From Rhipidocladum racemiflorum (taxonomy: Eukaryota > Streptophyta > Magnoliopsida > Poales > Poaceae), in contig CM070585.1 of assembly GCA_036346355.1 (NCBI GenBank), positions 883,001-947,000 of the forward strand: DNA of 64,000 bases, given 5' to 3'. The notes below the pieces were generated by a model. The model saw nothing but the letters and a program-made list of their open reading frames with translations, ran no database searches and had not been told where the DNA came from. Positions 32,342-43,100 of the stretch are shown piece after piece. The stretch's first letter is position 1; each line of letters opens with the position of its first letter. Both the position numbers and the translations under genes were made by a program.

Positions 32342-34831
32342 TTAATCGAGTGCTTGGTCCAAGCCTATGTGTAACTTGTTGCAATCATGATGATCTCGAG
32401 GAAGTCGAGATGCGATGTTGGTGTAGGAGCGAGAATATACGTCATCCTCAGATAGCGACCTCTTCCCGGAAGTTATAGGGAGACAAGGTGCTGTCGAACT
32501 AGCTTCTTTTAGCGATGCGGACTTATTTATCATTGGTGACTCTTCGGTGCTTTTAAACCATGAGCGCACATGACCAAAACGAGGCATTGTCATCTTTGAA
32601 AAACTTGCTTTTGGATTTGGAGCAATCTCCTCATCTGAAGGGTATGAGAATTCTTGAGCAACGTGAGGAGCCTTCCACTCATCATCAGATTCGGCCCCCG
32701 TGTGAGTTGTTAAAGTGCCACACATTGCAACATTCTTTCCGATTGCTTCCATCGCCTTGCCTGCCTCTTGTGGGTCATAGGTAGCATTCTTAACTTGTTC
32801 AATTCCTTTTAATGGAATTGCGGTTGACTCTTGTAGGTGTGTATTACTCTGTTTGGAGACAACACTTGCCCGTTGTGGTTGATTTGTTTCTCCGTGCGAC
32901 ATAGGTAATAACGGTTGCACTTGCTCAACGCCTTCCATTGGAACGGCTGATTGAGTTAGCACCTGTTGACTCCCTAGTAGGGAAACCTTTGATGTAGCAT
33001 CCACTTGCTCATCCCTTTGTTGAAGAATAATTGGAGAGCGCTCATGAGAAGCTGTTGCCTCTACTCGATTGGGCACGCTTGGTTGTACCCGCCGAGGCCT
33101 TGGCATCAAGCGGCTAAGGAGATAATTATATCTTCCATTCCGTTCAAGTTGAGAGGAAAGACGGAGTGAAATTCTGTCGTTTTCCTTTTGCACTTCTCCA
33201 TCAGCTGGAATGCGTACCTCTGTGTGCTTAAGCACTAGATCTTCGAGTTCTTGATATAGTGAATGGCGATTCCTTCGACGTCTCTCACGTTTGCGTTGGT
33301 TAATAGTAGTTGCCTGGTGAGCCCTTGGTGGGAATGATGGCGTTGCATGGAGAGGTTGTATAACCCGTTGCGCTCTCTGGGCTGCTGTTACTTCCCTCTG
33401 TTGAATTGGCACTTGTATTTGAGTTTCTCGCCTCATAGGGGCTTGAACATGGGAAGGATTAATAGGTCGCCATTGTTGAACTCGGGGAGGATTCAAAGCT
33501 TGCTGCCGCCGGTTTACATAGGGAGGTGTAAGTTGATCTTGGTGTCTCGACCATTGATTCCAACGAGGTGGCAACATAGTTTGCCTTGGTCGAATAACTG
33601 GAGCAGGTGGAGACCTACGCCGAGGTGCCCAAGTTTGCCTCTGATGTTGTGGACGATAGCTTGATTGAGGGTACCTTGAACTCCCTTGAGCTCGTGTTGT
33701 ATTTCGATCCTGAAGCCGCCTTCGAAGTTGACTTACTTGGTCTTGAAGTTGGCGAAATTCTTGTTGCAAATCTTCATCGCGAGGTGCTGGTGCCTCAGTT
33801 GAGAGTACGGCAAACCTATTATTGTTATGAGAGGAAGATGGGTCGCCTGTCGCCGAGATATGTAGACACGGGGTCCACATGCCTTGATGCAAGGAGGCAC
33901 CATCGTTATTGAAGGAGATGGTCCTCCCAGATAAAACGAGCTCTTCACACGAACGTCGTTTCCAATACCCCTTCATGATTGCTCGCCTTACCACTTCCTT
34001 GACCTTTGATGGTTCATGCACCCAATCATCTGGAAACAAGTCATATGGCGGAGTTAAGGTGCTACGATAGGTAAACACCTTGTCAGCGAGGTCTCTTGTG
34101 TTAAGAGACCAATCTTGATCGGGAACAGTGCTTTGAGCGATGCGCGAGCTGATCGACTGTTGCAGTTGTTGCACCTTGCGGTACTTCCTTCTGTAATTGC
34201 GAAGTGGATGAGGGCTAAATGCCCGCCTAGCATTAGACATAAGCATCCGAAGGTTTTGAGAGACTACTTTCAATGACTCAAGTAGCTCAACTTCAGTGCG
34301 CTGAACTATCGGCTTGGGCGCCTTTAAATCAGTAGCTGAAGTATGTCGATGAAGAGTTGCAGCTCGCGCCTGCTTATTGGTAGACTTGACGGGTACTCGT
34401 TGAGCATCCGTTATGTCTCCTTTGATTTCAGCAATGACTGAATCCTTCAGGAAGCTACGAGCTTCAAGCATGAGTGCATGACGTTCCTTCTTCGCCTTAG
34501 CAGCAGCCCGCTTCTGGGCCTTTTTGGATTGAACTATCTTGAACTGAGATAATTCTTGAGTTTCATGTGCATAGATTGTAGAACCTTGCTCAAAGACTGC
34601 CACAGGTGGAAATGATCCAAACTGAATCATTAAGGGCGTCGGGGTGTTATTGGCGTAGGACGATCCGTCTGCAAGAAGGTGACCGGTGATCAGAAGAGCT
34701 CCCCACCAAAGATCATCATGCAGAATGCCATGTGTTGTGGATGCATGAGCGAAGACGAATCGACGACCAATACGCGCAGCGAAGATGGGAGGAGAACCAG
34801 GTCCCACCGGGCATGCCATTTTGTTTGACAC
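32342..34831 (-). CDS. Extra ORF upstream of gag, Tat/Ogre-like element, function unknown
   Basis: An 829-codon intact frame lies between the 5' LTR and gag-pol. The first Met (34831) is 10 bases inside the LTR and a second in-frame Met (34819) begins 3 bases beyond it, overlapping the TGG of the putative primer-binding site. The protein is basic and low in hydrophobic segments. It has an Ala/Lys-rich helix (KKAQKRAAAKAKKERHA, about 103-119), a probable coiled coil (EFRQLQDQVSQLRRRLQDR, about 355-373), and a Pro/Arg/Gln-rich middle (about 375-520). No catalytic motif is recognised. Ogre elements are known to carry an additional ORF in this place; homology to it is not shown here. A nucleic-acid-binding role is only suggested by composition. 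Confidence 0.8.
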   Translation of the reverse strand: MSNKMACPVGPGSPPIFAARIGRRFVFAHASTTHGILHDDLWWGALLITGHLLADGSSYANNTPTPLMIQFGSFPPVAVFEQGSTIYAHETQELSQFKIVQSKKAQKRAAAKAKKERHALMLEARSFLKDSVIAEIKGDITDAQRVPVKSTNKQARAATLHRHTSATDLKAPKPIVQRTEVELLESLKVVSQNLRMLMSNARRAFSPHPLRNYRRKYRKVQQLQQSISSRIAQSTVPDQDWSLNTRDLADKVFTYRSTLTPPYDLFPDDWVHEPSKVKEVVRRAIMKGYWKRRSCEELVLSGRTISFNNDGASLHQGMWTPCLHISATGDPSSSHNNNRFAVLSTEAPAPRDEDLQQEFRQLQDQVSQLRRRLQDRNTTRAQGSSRYPQSSYRPQHQRQTWAPRRRSPPAPVIRPRQTMLPPRWNQWSRHQDQLTPPYVNRRQQALNPPRVQQWRPINPSHVQAPMRRETQIQVPIQQREVTAAQRAQRVIQPLHATPSFPPRAHQATTINQRKRERRRRNRHSLYQELEDLVLKHTEVRIPADGEVQKENDRISLRLSSQLERNGRYNYLLSRLMPRPRRVQPSVPNRVEATASHERSPIILQQRDEQVDATSKVSLLGSQQVLTQSAVPMEGVEQVQPLLPMSHGETNQPQRASVVSKQSNTHLQESTAIPLKGIEQVKNATYDPQEAGKAMEAIGKNVAMCGTLTTHTGAESDDEWKAPHVAQEFSYPSDEEIAPNPKASFSKMTMPRFGHVRSWFKSTEESPMINKSASLKEASSTAPCLPITSGKRSLSEDDVYSRSYTNIASRLPRDHHDCNKLHIGLDQALD

Positions 34832-37207
34832 GAGAAATCGCTCCAGGATTTCTAAACGCGTGGGGATTAAAGTTGCGGGCGTGCCAGTGTACTAAAGTAC
34901 ACAAAAAGTAAATAAATACACAAAAAAGATAGGGAAACATGTATCTTATTAATTCTTTGAAGAATCACAAAATTACAAGTTCCCTTGAAATGATTGCGCT
35001 CCATAGCCTGCATGGCATAGCAGATCTAAAAAAAATTGGCGATGTGGTCTCCTGGTTCCTAGGGCCTCGAAAGGCTCCCAGTTAATTACTCCCGCGAGGT
35101 GGACTCGCAAGAAACCTCCGATTAAGCTGCGCACTGGTCGTCGTCTTCAATCTTCGCTTCACATTCTCCATGCATGTGATGAATAATTGTCTAGATGTGG
35201 GCGTGGTATGATCCATAGCCTCGTCGGTCTATGGGGCTGTTTGAAGCATAGCCTTTGCACTGTCTACGCCTGCCCTCGCCGTTCGGCCTCGTCGGTCACG
35301 AACGGTCAATAGAAGATAAATTGGTTGTAAGGTATGCATAGCTCTCGTCAAGCTAGACGGATCCGATGACACCGCGACAGCGTCGAGGAAAGCAAGGTAA
35401 TGTGCCACCAACCAAAAAAATGCTTGATTGGAGGAGAGCGCCAAGGCGTCAATTAGTAATGACGGCCTAGACGACTCTGTGCAGTGGACATGCATGTGGA
35501 CGAACTCCTATGTCATGAGGCCAGACCGTCTTCCTGTAGATAGCTGAGGAAGAGTTTAATAGGTGCATGTTGCATGCACATATTAATCGTCGGTGTTTAG
35601 TTTAACCGAGCTTAATAATAGTGGCTTCGTCGGGGTCATGGTTGCCATGGTGGCATCTGCTATGACTCGCCGACTGCTTCAATAACAGATTGATCTCCAC
35701 AGTTGAATTGCTTGGCGGCGTTCCTCGGTAACGAGCTTTGGGACGTCTCTGGTGACGGACACGGCATCTCTGACAATAGACAGGGGGCTTAGTGAGGAAT
35801 GCACACGAGTGGTCCTAACGCCGTGCATGATGGTTCCAATGGCGAACGCAGGAGTTTGATGACGCGAATTAGTCTTCAGTGGCAGCAACGACTCTGATGT
35901 CATGTAGAGCAGGATGCCGTCTTACGGAGACGGGGTGTAGTTTCCAATCAATGGGTGTAGACACCGATGTTGATGGAGCAGCCACAACGCCATCCATGCT
36001 AGAGCGATCGTCGGATACATGCATAGCCCAACATGTATGTCTTCTTAAGTGTGGATGAAGATGGCTATTGCGGCCTCGACAGCACAGCTGCAGCGACAAG
36101 CTTCCGATATCGAGTCGCCTAGTGTCCTCGGCGGGCGAGCATAGGCGTTGGCGACTTCCCGACATATAGATGGCCTTCCATCATGCACATGCTTCTCCAA
36201 GCTACATGTAAAAGAAAAGAAGAAAGGGATAATTCATGTATTAACTCGCCCAATTGGCAATGAAGGAAGCCATGATCCCTTCCTTGCTTAGCGGCTTCTT
36301 TTCCTTTCCACGCAGCGCACGAGTATCTCTCCTGTATATCCTCTCTTAGCGTGTGTGTCTTGATGGATGTCTGTGTGTGCTGCGTTTTCTCTTTGTGTGT
36401 GTATGTATGCTTCCTCCTGATCTATCTCTGTGTGTATGTATGCTTCCTCCTGATCTATCTCTGCGTCTCTTGCTCTCTTTTCTTCCTGCGTGTGTGCATG
36501 TATGCGTGTTGCCGTGTTGGCTCCTCTGTCCTTCCTCCCCTGGCAAGAAGGTCGGGTGGCCTATTTATAATGGGGAGCCACACCGCCATCGGTTAGATAA
36601 ATAAGTCAAGTATCCTCTAATTGATTTGTGAATCTTTTGTTTCCATGCAGCACACGGTACCGCATCCTACATGTAATCAGGATTCCTTCTTTAAATTGCT
36701 ATACTACACACAGAACTACTCAAGTTGAGGAACTTCTCTCAATACCAAGTGGGTCCAATGATTATTTAACTGCACTGGGTACATGTTCATGTGAAAATGC
36801 CATGTGTCTCCTTCCATCGAGCCACCAAAAGAAATCATGCATACATGCATGCCGATCTCCCACCGAATCGACCAAAAGGAAGCCATGCATGCCTTGCTTT
36901 GTACACGTTAATCACTAATCTTCTAAAGGTCATATCTTTTAAACCGGATATCAGATTTGCGATCCGTTTGAATATCTGCACTCCTTATGACGAACCCTTC
37001 CAAACGAGTCTAATATTGGGTATATTATGTGTGGAAAAAATATTAGCGACACGCGGGGCCTGCACGTCATAGAATTGATCCGAGGAATTTTGTACGTCGC
37101 ATACTGCTCTTATGATGTGTACTTTTTACTGATATATGGGCCATTGATTTTTTATCTTATTTATTTCTTTTATTTAATGAATTTTGCGTACAAAAATTCA
37201 TCAAACA
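34822..37207 (-). repeat. 5' LTR of the Tat-type element
   Basis: This 2386-bp copy is nearly identical to the LTR at 20539-22910 over its outer parts. Small differences and 1-3-bp indels are concentrated at about 35250-36170. It has the same TG...CA ends and is flanked outside by TGAAC. Confidence 0.95.
36561..36570 (-). promoter_or_regulatory. LTR TATA box (5' LTR)
   Basis: The minus strand reads TATAAATAG in a GC-flanked context about 1.7 kb upstream of the extra ORF, as expected for the U3 promoter. The same box in the 3' LTR is at 22266-22274. Confidence 0.6.
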
Positions 37208-37212
37208 TGAAC

Positions 37213-37435
37213 GTTTTGAAAGAAAACTCAATGGTCGTTTTACGCCTAAGTACCTCGCTTATCGTGGATTTTTTTTTGCAAGAAACTGGCTTTTGAGAGA
37301 GTGAGTGACTGGTATTTATCGTGGTATATTTTTCTCTGTGGTCACTGAAATATAAATTTAATCACTAATTTTATATTTTAATATATTTGTAAAATCTAAT
37401 AAAATTATAATATTATGATATAAGTTTTTTTAGAT
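37213..37435. other. Host sequence between gypsy element and LINE
   Basis: This AT-rich remnant of the pre-insertion locus continues from 20533 once the gypsy element is ignored. No gene is seen. It ends at the left TSD of the LINE (37436-37451). Confidence 0.5.
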
Positions 37436-37516
37436 AGATTTGTGCCTATAACAGCTTGCTGAGGGAAGTATGCAGTTGAAGTAGAGAAAGACCGCTCAAC
37501 CGCCATTGACGCCGCC

Positions 37517-40186
37517 ATGGACGCCGGAGAGCTCGGTCCACTCCGATCAAACTCTTCCCACCAAAGGCAAAGCTCGAGGACAGCAGAGCTCGAAGTCACG
37601 TGGCGCGCGGCGGAAAAGGCAATTCGAGAGGAAAAAATTGACGAGGGCATCTCGGAGATTTCACTTTGTCACCGAGATTTCCCCAAGGTAAACCTCCTAG
37701 CCTTTGGATCGTTGACACCTGGAGGGGATCAGGATGGTCGATCGAATCCACGATCCACCGATCTGGATGATGGGGGGCAGTTTCGGGATACCATTCGCCA
37801 TGGCCCAGACGCAGCTGGAGAAGAGGATGAAAACCTAGAAGAATTTTTTGGCCAGCTCTGGAGTATTCCTAGATCCAGACCTGTGAGACACAGGGGTTCG
37901 ACGGCGCGGGAGGCGCTTGTCTGGATCCAGCGTGATCTCCTTGAATCGGGGAAGTTTTCGATTTCTGATTATTTCTCTACTTCACCGAGTGATTCGCTAC
38001 CTTCAATCTCTCGTACTCTGAGTTTTGCGAAGGATTTTTGTGGGAAAGGGAAAGGGAATCCCTCATTTGCTTCGGTCGTGAAAATGACAGATCGCGGATG
38101 GAACCAATGGGGAAGAGGAGGCGGTGGAGGTTTTGGGAGATGGCGCCCTTCGCCGCCGTTCAGGGGGCAGCGATTTCAGCGAGGTCGAGGTCAGTTTCAG
38201 AATCAATGGAATCCTCCGATGCAGAATCAGAACCGACTCCCTCATACCCAACAGCTCCCAAGACAACAGATACAGCACAACCAAGAGGCGCAGGTTACTG
38301 GGATTAATCAATCCAAACCAGCTGAAGGTAACTCCTCTGCTATTTCAACTGATGAAGTAGTGTCATATACTAGATCGATCTGTTACAATTGTGGGGAACC
38401 GGGTCACTTGGTGGGGAGTTGCAAAAACCCTAAACTGTGTTTCATTTGTGAGGAATCGGGGCACCAAGTAGAGGCCTGCCCGGTTCGGCTCAAACCTCAA
38501 ACTCCTGCTAAGTTCCTGGGTAGTGCTGCCAATGGATTAGGTTTTTTCTACCTTGAAGTGCCACAGCCAGTAAAACTGCAGGTTTCAGATTTAAGAATTG
38601 TGGGATTATCACGGTAGACCAGGGAGAGATATCTGTGACTGAATTAGAAGAACCTAGCTGACATCTTTGATGCGCATTGGCCTTGGCAAATTAGACAACT
38701 AGAAAGTTTCAGATTCCTAGTTCGTTTTCCCCCACAAAAAGGTGTCTGATCTGGCCTTACTCCCTAGTTTCAATCTTAACAAAACTGGAGTCACAGTTTA
38801 TGTGGAAGCTTGGAAAGGTGAAATTGATGTTTGTGATGATCTTCAAGAGATTTGGATTCAGGTGAGAGGGATTCCTCCAAAATGGTGCAGTTGGAAGGTT
38901 TTCGAACAAGTAGCTTCATGTTTCGGAGTGCTTATTAATGTGGATTGGAATGGGCTCTTTAAAAGTTTTTATGAGGTGATTAGAATTCAGATAGCGTGTA
39001 GAGATTCCACTAAAATTCCTCAACAAAGGCTTATGGGGGCAGAGAAAAGTCTATTTTGGATAAATATTAAAGTGGAAAAGGATGAGATTATCAGAGGAGT
39101 CGAGGGCAATGATCAAGGAGATGATGATGATAATGATGATGACCATGATGATCTGGATGATGAAGAAAAAAATCTGAAGATAAAGATAACCATATGGATA
39201 CTGAACAAACTGGTCAAGTTCTGATTGATTCTTCTCAAAAACAATCTGGTAGATCTATTGATGCTCAATCTATTAAAGGAAAAGGAAAAACTGTGGTAGA
39301 CTGTAATGTTGAATGTCAGGATGGAAATGATAGGGCAATGGAGGATGATGGAAGAATTCGGTGGTTTCAAATGCTTGAGGAAAATGTTGGTAATTCTGAT
39401 ACTGGCCAGGCTAATGGAAAGCAGAATTGCTATAAACTGCTTAGAGAACTTAAATTCATTGAGGGTGATGAGGAATTAGATGAACTAGAAGATAAGATTG
39501 ATTGTTACAAACATGTGGATGGTTCTGCTTGTAATTTCAATGAGATAACCAAAGAAGATTATCATGTTTCCAATCAGAGAAGTTAGAATGTTTGTGGGAT
39601 TGAAAGTATTGATGCTGACTTGGAATTGGTGGATTCGGCTCAACATGTTGTCCTGAATGAATCAAAGCTTGCTGTGAACAATCATAAGAGACAAAATAAC
39701 TGGGGTCCGGTCCCATGTACGAGAAAGAGTAAGAGACTTGATGATCAAAAGAAAACTGTTTTGCAAAAGGCTCAAGAGTTTCAACGTCAAAAAAATTTGG
39801 AGGTTTGTTTAAACCCAAAAGGTACGATTTCTAAAAGCTCTTTTGATTCCCTTTCAGTTCAAGAATTAGGTTTACTCTCTGATAAGGTTAACATTTCAAT
39901 GGGTTTGTCTATTGCTGAGATTCATAATAATATAGCTATATGTAAAGATATGGATGCTTTGAGAGTTTCTAACTTTGAGAAAGTAACTACGGTTGGAAAA
40001 AGTGGTAAGGTGAGTGTTCAGAATGATAGGAATGGGAAAGATGATATTGCTATAAATGAGAATCAACAAAAGTCCCCCTATATACCTCTGGAGGAGGGTG
40101 AGGGGAATATGTATGACTTGAATGAGTGGTTTACTGTTGGTAAACATAAACGGGGCAAGCACCCTATGACAAGTTTAAAAAAATGA
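37517..40186 (+). pseudogene. LINE ORF1 (zinc-knuckle Gag-like), broken
   Basis: The frame from 37517 runs 366 codons to a stop at 38615-38617. It contains an RG-rich stretch (38120-38190) and two CCHC knuckles, at 38381-38422 and 38439-38480 (CYNCGEPGHLVGSC; CFICEESGHQVEAC). Similarity then continues in another frame at 38742-39224 (a DUF4283-like region, VYVEAWKGEIDVCDD) and back in the first frame at 39194-39586. A TAG at 39584-39586 follows, then 39620-40186. ORF1 proteins bind LINE RNA. At least one extra stop in the middle and two frame changes make it non-functional. Its final TGA overlaps the ORF2 ATG. Confidence 0.85.
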
Positions 40187-43100
40187 GAGGATTATTTTGG
40201 AATGTTAGAGGTCTTGGTCAAATCGGGAAAACCCAATGTATTGTTGATCTCATTCGAAATCATAAGATTGATTTTGTGGGTCTTCAAGAGACCAAGAGAG
40301 AAAAGTTCAATAATTCTTTTCTTAATACAATTAGTGCTTCAAAATCTTTTGAATGGCATTGGCTTCCTTCCAAATCCACTGCAGGTGGTATTTTGGTAGG
40401 AGCCAATTCTGATATTATGGAGATTATCAAAGTAGATATTAGTGAGTTTTATATCTGTTGTTTAATACAAAATAAGGAGAATGATTTCATATGGAGATTG
40501 GTTACGGTTTATGGGTCCCCTTATGAAGAAGACAAACATAGATTTATCTCGGGATTGCATGAAATTTTTATTGGTGATGATCATACCCTGATTATGTTGG
40601 GAGGAGATTTTAATTTGACTAGAACCCCCAATGATAAAAGTAATGGAAAAGTTGATCACAGATGGTGTGATAGGTTTAATGATTGGATTGATATGTGGGG
40701 TTTAATTGAGATGCATCTAGTAGGAAGATAGTACACTTGGACTAATAATCAAAAAGAAAGTATCATGTCAATTATTGATAGAGTTTTCTGCAGTACTTCT
40801 TTTGAGATGAAATTTCCTTTAGCTATGGCTTCTTCTCTTGCTAGAATTGGAAGTGATCACACTCCCATCCTTTGGGATTCTGGGAATGATATAATTCGGA
40901 ATAAATGCTCTTATAAATTTGAGAAGTGGTGGCTTCTTCAAGAGGGTTTTGATAGAATTATTCATAAGGCTTGGAACATTCCTGTGAGTAGGGTGAGTGC
41001 CATTGAGAAATGGCAAATTAAGATTAGGAATATAAGAAAAATAACTAAAGGCTGGAGTATTAATGTTGAGTCGAGTAACAAGAGAGATAAAAAATCTTTA
41101 ATTGATGATTTTGAGAAATTGGACATCCTTGCTGAGTCTAGACCTCTTTCTTTAGAAGAGAGTGGAAAATTACATGATATTAAAAAGGATTTAGAAAAAA
41201 TTTGGGCTGTAGAGGAAACTAAAGCTAGACAGAGGGCAAGAGAAAGAAGTATTAAAGAAGGGGATAGGAATACCAGATACTTTCATACGATTGCTAATCA
41301 AAGAAGGAGAAAAAAAATATATTATGTCGCTTGAGGGACCTGAAGGGCCTGCGACTGATACTAATAGCATGCTTAAGATAGCTTGTGATTATTATAAGTC
41401 TCTTTTTGGTTATGAAGCCAAACCTAATATCAATGTTGGAGACAATTTTTTTAGTATAGGTGATATGATTTCAGATGATGATAATAAAGCTTTAGAAGCT
41501 CCTTTTACGGAAATTGAAGTTAGAAATGCAGTCTTTGATTCTTATTCGGATGGCGCTCCTGGCCCCGATGGGATTTCGTTTATTTTTTATCAGAAGTTCT
41601 GGGATATTATTAAAAAGGATCTTATGGATCTTTTTAAAGATTTGGAAAAAGGGGAGCTTGATCTATTTAGGATCAATTTTGCCATGATTTCGTTAATCCC
41701 TAAAGAAAACAATGCTAGCAATATAAAACAGTTCAGACCCATCAGTTTGCTGAATTGTAGCTATAAGATCATTACCAAAGTGCTCACTAATAGAATTAGT
41801 CCGATTTGTGATAGAATAATTCTTCATAATCAGACTGCGTTCGTTAAAAATCGGTACATTTTGGAAAGTGTAGTGACTGCCCATGAAATAATTCATAAAA
41901 TTCATCAAGATAAAGGGGAAGGTCTTGTGTTGAAACTTGATTTTGAAAAAGCATATGATAAAGTGAACTGGAGTTTCTTGCTTGATATTCTGAAAATGAG
42001 AGGGTTTGGTTGTAAATGGCAGTCTTGGATTTACTCGGTTTTGGAAAAAGGTTCTGTTGGGATCAAAATTAATAACGTAGAGAGTGATTTCTTCCATACT
42101 GGTAAAGGGCTTAGACAAGGAGATCCTTTGTCTCCCCTTCTTTTCAATCTAGTGGCTGATGTCTTTGCTAGAATTTTACATAAAGCTGCTAATATTGGTT
42201 TAGTTAACGGTCTTTGCGAAGATTACTGTCGGGGAGGTATTATTAGTCTTCAATACGCGGATGACACTCTTCTTTTTCTTAAGAATGATGAGAGTAATAT
42301 TTTGAATATTAAGTGGTTCCTAACATGCTTTGAACAAATGTCTGGCTTGAGAATAAATTTCCATAAAAGTGAGTTGATCCCAATCGGTTGTGAGGAGGCT
42401 GAGATCAATCGATATGCTAATATTCTCTGTTGTAAAATTGGGTCTTTCCCTATTAAGTATTTGGGTATTCCTCTTCACTGGGATAAACTCAAAAGGGATG
42501 ATGTTCAACCTCTAGTTGACAAGATTATAAAAAGGATTGCAGGTTGGAGAGGCAAACTTTTATCCCATAGTGGTCGTCTGATTCTGATAAAATCTTGTCT
42601 TTCTAGTATTCCTATCTATCTCCTTTCTTTTTTTAAGTTTCCAAATTGGGCCTTGAAGCTTATTAATTCTCATATGGCTAATTGTTTGTGGAATGATTTT
42701 GAGGGTCATAATAAATTGCATTTGGCTAATTGGAACTTAGTCTGTATGAAGACGGATTATGGAGGTCTGAGTTTACCGAATATTAGAGATTTAAACATGT
42801 GTTTGTTGGCTTCTTGGGTGAAAAGGTTTTATAATGCGGAAAACAAACAATGGAAAGATTTAATTAGGTTCAAATATAAAACTGATAATCCGAACATTTT
42901 TACTGATGAGCAAGAACATGCTTCGGTTTTTTGGAAAAGCTTCTTATGGGCTATGAAGGCTACGAAATTTGGTTATAAATGGAATGTAGGAAATGGGCGT
43001 AGAGTCAGGTTCTGGGAAGATATTTGGTTTGATTTGTCCTGTTTAGCTACTCAATTTTGGGATCTGTATGTGCTAGTAAATGAGAAAAACGTGTCTATTG

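Larger units (their letters stand above)
20539..37207 (-). mobile_element. Full-length Tat-type Ty3/gypsy retrotransposon
   Basis: The element is 16.7 kb and flanked by a perfect 5-bp TSD, TGAAC (20534-20538 and 37208-37212). Its LTRs (20539-22910 and 34822-37207) begin TGTTTGA and end TCAAACA. Reading on the minus strand: 5' LTR, a TGG-starting primer-binding-site-like sequence at 34818, an extra ORF (34831-32342), gag-pol (32139-24793), a 1.9-kb non-coding tail, a purine tract GGTGAGGGGG just before the 3' LTR, and the 3' LTR. Two successive RNase H domains and the extra ORF place it in the Tat/Ogre-like lineage by general knowledge. Intact long frames and very similar LTRs suggest a fairly recent insertion. 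It lies in the former promoter/leader of the transporter pseudogene. Confidence 0.95.
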
